From positions 1 through 10,126 of the forward strand of contig JACFNJ010000083.1 in assembly GCA_019454865.1 (NCBI GenBank): a stretch of DNA of 10,126 nucleotides, in the 5' to 3' direction. Both the position numbers and the translations under genes were made by a program. Each line of letters starts with the position of its first letter. The stretch's first letter is position 1. Below, piece after piece: positions 5,018-10,126 of the stretch. This DNA comes from Bacteroidia bacterium (GTDB taxonomy: Bacteria > Bacteroidota > Bacteroidia > UKL13-3). The notes beneath the pieces were generated by a model, which saw only the letters and a list, made by a program, of their open reading frames with translations, did not search any database and was not told the origin of the DNA.

Positions 5018-7498
5018 TTAGTTACTCGTTTTTGGTCGTTTAAAAATGTTAAATAAAAGCACCAATACCAAACCACCATAGAGCAAAATACTTGATACAA
5101 GGCTTATTTGCTGTCCGGTTTGTACAGCTTTAGGTTCAAACTTAAATTCAATACTGTGTTTGCCTTCCGGTATTTTAAGTCCACGTAATATATAATCGCA
5201 ACGGAAATGATTAACTAAATTACCGTCAATGTATGCATTCCAGCCCTTATCGTAAAACACTTCGCTAAACACAGCTATTTGCGGACTACTTGTTGTGCTT
5301 TCGTACACTAATTTGTTGGGTTGATACAAAGTAAGTTTAATAGTAGCGCTGCTATCCGGTTTTATTTCCACACCTTTAACATCATCAGCAAAACGTTTGT
5401 CAATATAGCAAGTTTCTTTTGAGTTGAAAGCTTGTATTGCTGCATATTCTGCATCAGCATTATCAACCAGCACATAATTTTTAACAAACCAAGCATTACC
5501 ATTAGCTGATGGATTTAGCTGAGCAAATAATCGGTTGGCACTATCAGCACCTATAAAATATTTTACATTAAGCATGGCATATATTTCATTATTTACCGGA
5601 TTTAATAAATTTTGGGTTGATGCCAATTGTTTATTTAAAATGTCAATTACTTCTTGGTATCTGCGCATTTTAGCACCATGATATCCTCCAATTGATTTGT
5701 GGTAATAGGATGTTAATGCATCTTGATCAAGTCGCTGAGTAGTGTTATACACTCGATAGTGTGGGTCTTTATCCTGAAGTATCATTTCATCAGCAGGTGT
5801 TTTTTCAACGATAGTTTCTGATTTCTTCTTTCTTTCATAATCTTCATCGTTCACATATCGCTTATCTACACCCCACAAATCAACCAAAACAAGTAAGCCA
5901 AGTATAAGTGCAAAAAATTCTTGCTTAAGCTTACCAATAATAAACATCCACAATGTACCTGCAGCTAAAAGTATAAAAAACAAACTGCGCAATGCGTCCA
6001 TTTGTCTTACCGTAGCACGTGCTTCATATATTGCATCCATTGGCAGGTTGTATTGTTTCAGTTGTGCATCTAAAACCTCCGATTCAACAGAAAAAAATGA
6101 AGGCATTAATACAAAAATTAAACACAAACCACCCGTTATTGCTAAACTATATAAAACATATTTTTTAAGTTTGGCTAATGGAATTTTTTTGTTAATAATA
6201 TCGCGTATGGCAAATAATGCTAACAAAGGAAAAGTTGTTTGTGCTATTGCTAAAATAAAAGTTACAGAACGAAATTTATTGTAAAGCGGAAAATGGTAAA
6301 AGAAGATGTCTGTTAAGCTCATAAAGTTTTTTCCCATAGAAAGAAAAATTGCTAAAACAGAAATTCCAAAAATCCACCAACGTTCTGCACCTTTTACCAC
6401 AAACATTCCGAGTACAAACAGAAAACAAATAATAGCACCATAATAAATTGGTCCTGCAGTAAAAGGTTGTTCGCCAAAATAAGATGGTATGCCTTGCGCT
6501 ATTTGTTTTGCTTGTGGCGCCAATTGTGGGTCTGATTTGAATGATTTAGTAAGAATTTCTTGTGTATGTTTATCGCCTACATTGCTGCCTCCAAAAAAGT
6601 TTGGAATAAGCAAGGTAAAAGGTTCGGTTACGCCATTGCTCCATTGCAGTGCATAATCTTTGTCTAGCCCGGTTGATTTGGTTTCCACTGCATTTGAATT
6701 TTCTGTTTTTGCAGTAAGTTCTGACTGCGAACGGATGCTATACTTGCCATACTCTTCTGTTACAAGCAAGTTTGTAATGTTTATTCCAATTCCTAACGCT
6801 GCTGCTACTATAAGGAAACCGGCTGTTTTTATAAGATTAGGAACAGTTTTGTTTTTAAATGCTAAGATGGTTTCAGCAATCATCCAAGCCAATATGATAA
6901 ACAATAAATAATAAGTAATTTGTAAGTGTCCGGCTGCAAGCTGCAGCGAAAGTGCTATACCGGTAAGCAATGCTCCAATAATTTTCTTATTGCCTAATGT
7001 AAGTTTAATTCCTGCCAATACTAAAGGCATTAATGCAATTGCATTTCCTTTTCCGGCATGTCCGGCATCAATATTTATAAAATTAAATGTACTAAATGTA
7101 AATGCTATTGCCCCAATAATTGCAAACCAAGGGCTCACATCAAAAACTATCAGTAAAACATAAAAACAAATGTATAACCACAATATGGTTTCCATTGGGT
7201 TGCCAAATATTTTGGTTACGGTAAAATAAATTTCGTTTGAAGCATTATAAAGATAAGTGGCACCAATTAAATAGGAAGGCATACCGGAAAACATGCTGTT
7301 TGTCCAATAGGTTCTTTCACCTGATGTTTTCTCAAACTTGGCAATCTCTTCATACGAGGCTCTCCATTGCATTACATCGTGTTGCTTAAGTGCCTTGCCA
7401 CTTAATAACGGAAAAAAATAAGCCGACATCAAAATTATAATAACTCCGATGGCAACGATGTGAGGCAAACACTTCTTTAGTAATTCCTGCTTATTCAT
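5018..7498 (-). CDS. YfhO-family integral membrane protein
   Basis: An 826-residue protein of the YfhO family (GT-C-like; Bacillus YfhO takes part in glycosylation of lipoteichoic acid). The first transmembrane helix is at about 12-32. The first outer loop has KQHDVMQW (38-45), with D41 as the likely catalytic-type acid, and GERTYWTNSMFSGMPSY (60-76), a hallmark of the Bacteroidota members. Further family landmarks are NIDAGHAGKGNAIALMP (142-158), AGHLQITYY (189-197) and YALQWSNGVTEPFTLLIPN (282-300). Many transmembrane helices follow up to about 535. Next come a large extracytoplasmic beta-rich domain (about 560-790) ending in YIDGNLVNHF and GKHSIEFKF, and a last helix near 797-817. Length is normal for the phylum. 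It heads a leftward pair with the next membrane protein. The target glycan is unknown. The start has no Shine-Dalgarno sequence but a T/A-rich leader. The 152-bp divergent gap to lpdA (7499-7650) shows no convincing promoter for this gene. Confidence 0.88.
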   Translation of the reverse strand: MNKQELLKKCLPHIVAIGVIIILMSAYFFPLLSGKALKQHDVMQWRASYEEIAKFEKTSGERTYWTNSMFSGMPSYLIGATYLYNASNEIYFTVTKIFGNPMETILWLYICFYVLLIVFDVSPWFAIIGAIAFTFSTFNFINIDAGHAGKGNAIALMPLVLAGIKLTLGNKKIIGALLTGIALSLQLAAGHLQITYYLLFIILAWMIAETILAFKNKTVPNLIKTAGFLIVAAALGIGINITNLLVTEEYGKYSIRSQSELTAKTENSNAVETKSTGLDKDYALQWSNGVTEPFTLLIPNFFGGSNVGDKHTQEILTKSFKSDPQLAPQAKQIAQGIPSYFGEQPFTAGPIYYGAIICFLFVLGMFVVKGAERWWIFGISVLAIFLSMGKNFMSLTDIFFYHFPLYNKFRSVTFILAIAQTTFPLLALFAIRDIINKKIPLAKLKKYVLYSLAITGGLCLIFVLMPSFFSVESEVLDAQLKQYNLPMDAIYEARATVRQMDALRSLFFILLAAGTLWMFIIGKLKQEFFALILGLLVLVDLWGVDKRYVNDEDYERKKKSETIVEKTPADEMILQDKDPHYRVYNTTQRLDQDALTSYYHKSIGGYHGAKMRRYQEVIDILNKQLASTQNLLNPVNNEIYAMLNVKYFIGADSANRLFAQLNPSANGNAWFVKNYVLVDNADAEYAAIQAFNSKETCYIDKRFADDVKGVEIKPDSSATIKLTLYQPNKLVYESTTSSPQIAVFSEVFYDKGWNAYIDGNLVNHFRCDYILRGLKIPEGKHSIEFKFEPKAVQTGQQISLVSSILLYGGLVLVLLFNIFKRPKTSN

Positions 7499-7650
7499 TT
7501 TTTAAAAAAATATGGTTACGAATATAAACGGATTTGCATTTTTTATATGTATTCGGTTAATTTTCTCCATTCATGGTTTTTATTTATCCCTGAAAAATAC
7601 ATTTCATTATTAAAATAAATGGGTATTTTGCACCAAAATTTGAAAAAGCA

Positions 7651-9039
7651 ATGAATTACGATTTAATAGTTATTGGCAGCGGACCCGGTGGTTATGTTGC
7701 TGCTATCCGAGCAAGCCAATTGGGGCTTAAAACAGCAATTGTTGAACGTGAAAACTTAGGCGGTATATGTTTAAATTGGGGATGTATTCCTACCAAAGCA
7801 CTTTTAAAATCGGCACAAGTTTTTGAATACATAAAACATGCAACTGATTATGGAATTTCTGTAAAAGATGCAAGCCATGATTTTGGTGCAGTAATTAAAA
7901 GAAGCAGAGGTGTAGCCGAAGGAATGAGCAAAGGAATTGCTTTTTTATTAAAGAAAAACAAGATAGATGTAATAAACGGTACAGGTAAATTAATAGCAGC
8001 AAGCAAGGTAGAAGTAACAGATGCAGCAGGCGCAAAAAAAACCTATGAGGCAAAATCTATTATATTGGCAACAGGTGCAAGAAGTCGTGAATTACCTAAT
8101 GTGAAAATTGATGGTAAAAAAGTAATTGGGTATCGTGAAGCAATGTCGTTGGCAAGCCAGCCTAAATCAATGATTGTAATGGGTAGTGGAGCTATTGGAT
8201 GCGAGTTTGCATATTTTTATCATGCTATGGGCACTAAAGTTACTATAGTGGAGTTTATGCCAAATATTTTGCCGATAGAGGATGAAGATGTTTCAAAAGA
8301 AGTAGCTAAAGCATTCAAAAAATCGGGTATAGAAATTATGACAGAATCTTCTGTTGAATCGGTTGATACCAAAGGGACCGGCTGTAAGGTAAAAGTAAAA
8401 ACTAAAACCGGAATTCAAGAACTAGAGGCAGATATTGTATTATCAGCTGTTGGTATTCAAACCAATTTAGAAAATTTAGGATTAGAAACCGTAGGTGTAA
8501 AACACGAAAAGGGAAAAGTATTGGTAGATGATTTTTATGCAACTAACATCAAAGGTGTGTATGCAATTGGTGATATTGTAAAAGGTCCTGCATTGGCACA
8601 CGTAGCAAGTGCCGAAGGAATAATTTGTGTTGAAAAAATTGCAGGTCATCATCCTGAAGCATTAAATTACAACAACATACCGGGATGTACATATTGCACA
8701 CCGGAAGTAGCTTCAGTTGGTTATACCGAAAAGGCAGCAAAAGAAGCAGGTTATCAAATTAAAGTAGGCAAGTTCCCATTTTCAGCAAGCGGCAAGGCAA
8801 GTGCAGCAGGAGCCAAAGAAGGTTTTGTTAAAGTAATTTTTGATGCCAAGTATGGTGAGTTTTTAGGTGCTCACATGGTGGGTGCGAATGTTACTGAAAT
8901 GATAGCAGAAGTAGTGGCTGCACGCAAATTAGAGACTACCGGCATGGAAATAATAAAAACGGTGCACCCGCATCCTACAATGAGTGAAGCTGTAATGGAA
9001 GCCACAGCACAAGCCTATGGCGAGTGTATTCATTTATAA
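7651..9039 (+). CDS. lpdA: Dihydrolipoyl dehydrogenase (E3)
   Basis: A complete 462-residue flavoprotein that reoxidises dihydrolipoamide on the E2 (or GcvH) subunit of the pyruvate, 2-oxoglutarate or branched-chain 2-oxoacid complexes or the glycine cleavage system, passing electrons via FAD to NAD+ in the cytoplasm. It has the FAD site G9-S-G11-P-G-G14, the redox disulfide C40/C45 in GGICLNWGCIPTK, ATGAR (140-144), the NAD-binding G178-S-G180-A-I-G183 with E201 after the second strand, YAIGDI (304-309) for FAD, and the C-terminal catalytic pair H441/E446 in HPHPTMSE. Nothing is missing. No E1 or E2 gene lies beside it, so this is a stand-alone E3 that may be shared between complexes. A weak -7-like TATTTTG sits at 7624-7630, without a clear -33 partner. 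Transcription ends at the hairpin just downstream. Confidence 0.96.
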   Translation: MNYDLIVIGSGPGGYVAAIRASQLGLKTAIVERENLGGICLNWGCIPTKALLKSAQVFEYIKHATDYGISVKDASHDFGAVIKRSRGVAEGMSKGIAFLLKKNKIDVINGTGKLIAASKVEVTDAAGAKKTYEAKSIILATGARSRELPNVKIDGKKVIGYREAMSLASQPKSMIVMGSGAIGCEFAYFYHAMGTKVTIVEFMPNILPIEDEDVSKEVAKAFKKSGIEIMTESSVESVDTKGTGCKVKVKTKTGIQELEADIVLSAVGIQTNLENLGLETVGVKHEKGKVLVDDFYATNIKGVYAIGDIVKGPALAHVASAEGIICVEKIAGHHPEALNYNNIPGCTYCTPEVASVGYTEKAAKEAGYQIKVGKFPFSASGKASAAGAKEGFVKVIFDAKYGEFLGAHMVGANVTEMIAEVVAARKLETTGMEIIKTVHPHPTMSEAVMEATAQAYGECIHL

Positions 9040-9063
9040 TAATATGTACTAAGAAAATTAGTT

Positions 9064-9095
9064 AAAGCTGTTAGAAAACCCTAACAGCTTTTTTT
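9064..9095 (+). terminator. Intrinsic terminator of lpdA, possibly bidirectional
   Basis: AAAGCTGTTAG (9064-9074) and CTAACAGCTTT (9081-9091) form a perfect 11-bp stem with loop AAAACC, and seven Ts run through 9089-9095. It begins 24 bp after the lpdA stop. It also lies just beyond the stop of the convergent feoB gene (9101). Read from that side, the As before the stem become Ts but the run is short and broken, so termination is expected to be stronger for lpdA. Confidence 0.88.
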
Positions 9096-9100
9096 GTCAA

Positions 9101-10126
9101 TTACTTGAACAGATGATATACAATTAAGCTGCTTATATAAGCCAATCCGGTCATGTAGATAAACTGAATTATCGGCCATTTCCACGTTTTAGTTTCTGTA
9201 TGCACTATGGATAATGTACTCATGCATTGCATAGCAAAAGCATAAAACACCATTAACGAAAGTATGGTAGCGGTAGAATATAATGCGATACCGTTAGCAT
9301 CTTTTTCATTTGCCATTTTCAGTCGAATTGCATCCAAATCGTCAGCAGAATCACCTCCACCAACACTATAAATGGTACTCATGGTGCCAACAAATACTTC
9401 ACGAGCAGCCAAAGAAGTAATAAGTGCTATTCCAATTTTCCAATCAAACCCAATTGGTTTGATCGCAGGCTCTATCCATTGTCCAAAAATACCCGCATAG
9501 CTTGCTTCAAGTTTCTCGGCACTTTTTTGTGATTCCAATTCTTCAATATTTGCATTTGGTTGTTTGGCTGCTTGCTCATATTTCAATTCAATGCTGTTCA
9601 TCTTTTCAATAGGCCCATACGATGCAATTACCCATAATACAATAGATACTGCTACTATAATTTTACCAGCACCCACTACAAATGCTTTTCCTTTTTCGTA
9701 CAAGGTTATCATCAAATTATTCCATACCGGTAGCTTATATCCCGGCAGTTCCAAGATAAAATAATTAGATCCTTGTGGTTTTATTACTAATTTAAAAACA
9801 GCGGCACTACCCAATGCAGCAATAAACCCAAGCAGGTACATTATCATCAGTACAACTCCATGTACATTAAATACTCCCCATTTGGCTGTAGCAGGTATCA
9901 TCATACTTATAAGCAGTGTATAAACCGGCAAGCGTGCAGAACAACTCATTAGCGGTGTAACTATAATAGTAATTAATCGTTCTTTTGTGTTTTCAATGCT
10001 TCTACTTGCCATTATACTTGGTACTGCACATGCCATCCCACTTATTAGCGGAACAACACTCTTGCCATTCATACCAAACGGACGCATTATTCTATCCATT
10101 ATAAATCCCACACGAGACATGTACCC
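9101..10126 (-). CDS. feoB: Ferrous iron transport protein B, C-terminal part (5' truncated by window edge)
   Basis: The frame stays open to the right edge, so the ATG at 10120 is internal: with two more codons the visible part starts GYMSRVGFIMDR, a well-known internal FeoB motif, and has 341 residues. FeoB is the GTP-dependent inner-membrane Fe(II) importer; its N-terminal G-protein domain lies outside the window. Visible are the first Gate repeat (about 20-70) with GMACAVPSIMASRS and PLMSCSARLPVY, carrying the conserved cysteines (C33, C62) lining the pore, and the second Gate repeat with ALITSLAAREVFVGTMSTIY (234-253). About eight membrane helices can be seen in all. Between the helix at 148-168 and the second Gate lies a charged stretch of about 45 residues (173-217) with coiled-coil character, longer than in the enterobacterial protein. 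The gene converges on lpdA and shares its terminator region. Confidence 0.95.
   Translation of the reverse strand, partial: GYMSRVGFIMDRIMRPFGMNGKSVVPLISGMACAVPSIMASRSIENTKERLITIIVTPLMSCSARLPVYTLLISMMIPATAKWGVFNVHGVVLMIMYLLGFIAALGSAAVFKLVIKPQGSNYFILELPGYKLPVWNNLMITLYEKGKAFVVGAGKIIVAVSIVLWVIASYGPIEKMNSIELKYEQAAKQPNANIEELESQKSAEKLEASYAGIFGQWIEPAIKPIGFDWKIGIALITSLAAREVFVGTMSTIYSVGGGDSADDLDAIRLKMANEKDANGIALYSTATILSLMVFYAFAMQCMSTLSIVHTETKTWKWPIIQFIYMTGLAYISSLIVYHLFK

Noticed and set aside
7499..7650. Divergent promoter pair in the gap between the YfhO gene and lpdA
   Set aside because: Only a one-base-short -7-like TATTTTG (7624-7630) toward lpdA and a mismatched one toward YfhO are present, with no -33 partner for either, so I did not call promoters.
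10118..10120. ATG at the right edge as the true start of a 339-aa protein
   Set aside because: Two further in-frame codons (Gly-Tyr) extend to the edge and complete the internal FeoB motif GYMSRVGFIMDR, so the gene continues beyond the window.

Overview
The window reads as chromosomal DNA from a member of the Bacteroidota (flavobacterium/sphingobacterium/chitinophaga-like). The base composition is AT-rich. Starts lack Shine-Dalgarno sequences and are preceded by A/T-rich leaders. Several upstream regions carry matches to the Bacteroidota -7 element (TAnnTTTG or one base shorter). The protein families also fit: an SDR-type L-threonine 3-dehydrogenase, a Bacteroidota-style Crp/Fnr regulator, a long YfhO membrane protein, and a FeoB with a charged insertion near its C-terminus. 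This placement is an inference from family resemblance, not from a marker gene.

Left part (1-2325, all + strand). The window opens inside the 3' end of a gene whose last 36 residues resemble the C-terminus of DUF262/DUF1524 (GmrSD-like, HNH) proteins. A WYL-domain transcription factor follows after 4 bp. That pairing looks like the edge of an anti-phage defence or accessory locus running off the left side, and it is the most interesting lead here, although only the tail of the putative effector is visible. Next come a Crp/Fnr-family regulator and a small membrane-anchored extracytoplasmic protein of unknown function. Between these two lies a 24-bp near-perfect palindrome that could be the operator. 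A second, shorter palindrome overlaps the possible promoter of the regulator itself.

Middle part (2343-7498, all - strand). An L-threonine 3-dehydrogenase gene lies at the end of a leftward block. Upstream of it are two large polytopic membrane proteins separated by only 3 bp: a YfhO-family protein (826 aa) followed by a 555-aa protein resembling the LIC_10190-type family. Both look like GT-C-fold glycosyltransferase relatives and probably act together on an envelope glycan. The dehydrogenase seems to have its own promoter.

Right part (7651-10126). A complete dihydrolipoyl dehydrogenase (E3) gene reads rightward and ends at a clear intrinsic terminator (11-bp stem plus T-run). The C-terminal 341 codons of a leftward feoB gene converge on it and run off the right edge. 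No rRNA, tRNA, CRISPR array, insertion sequence or stretch of more than 300 bases without a gene was seen. The genes from about 2343 rightward are ordinary housekeeping or envelope genes.
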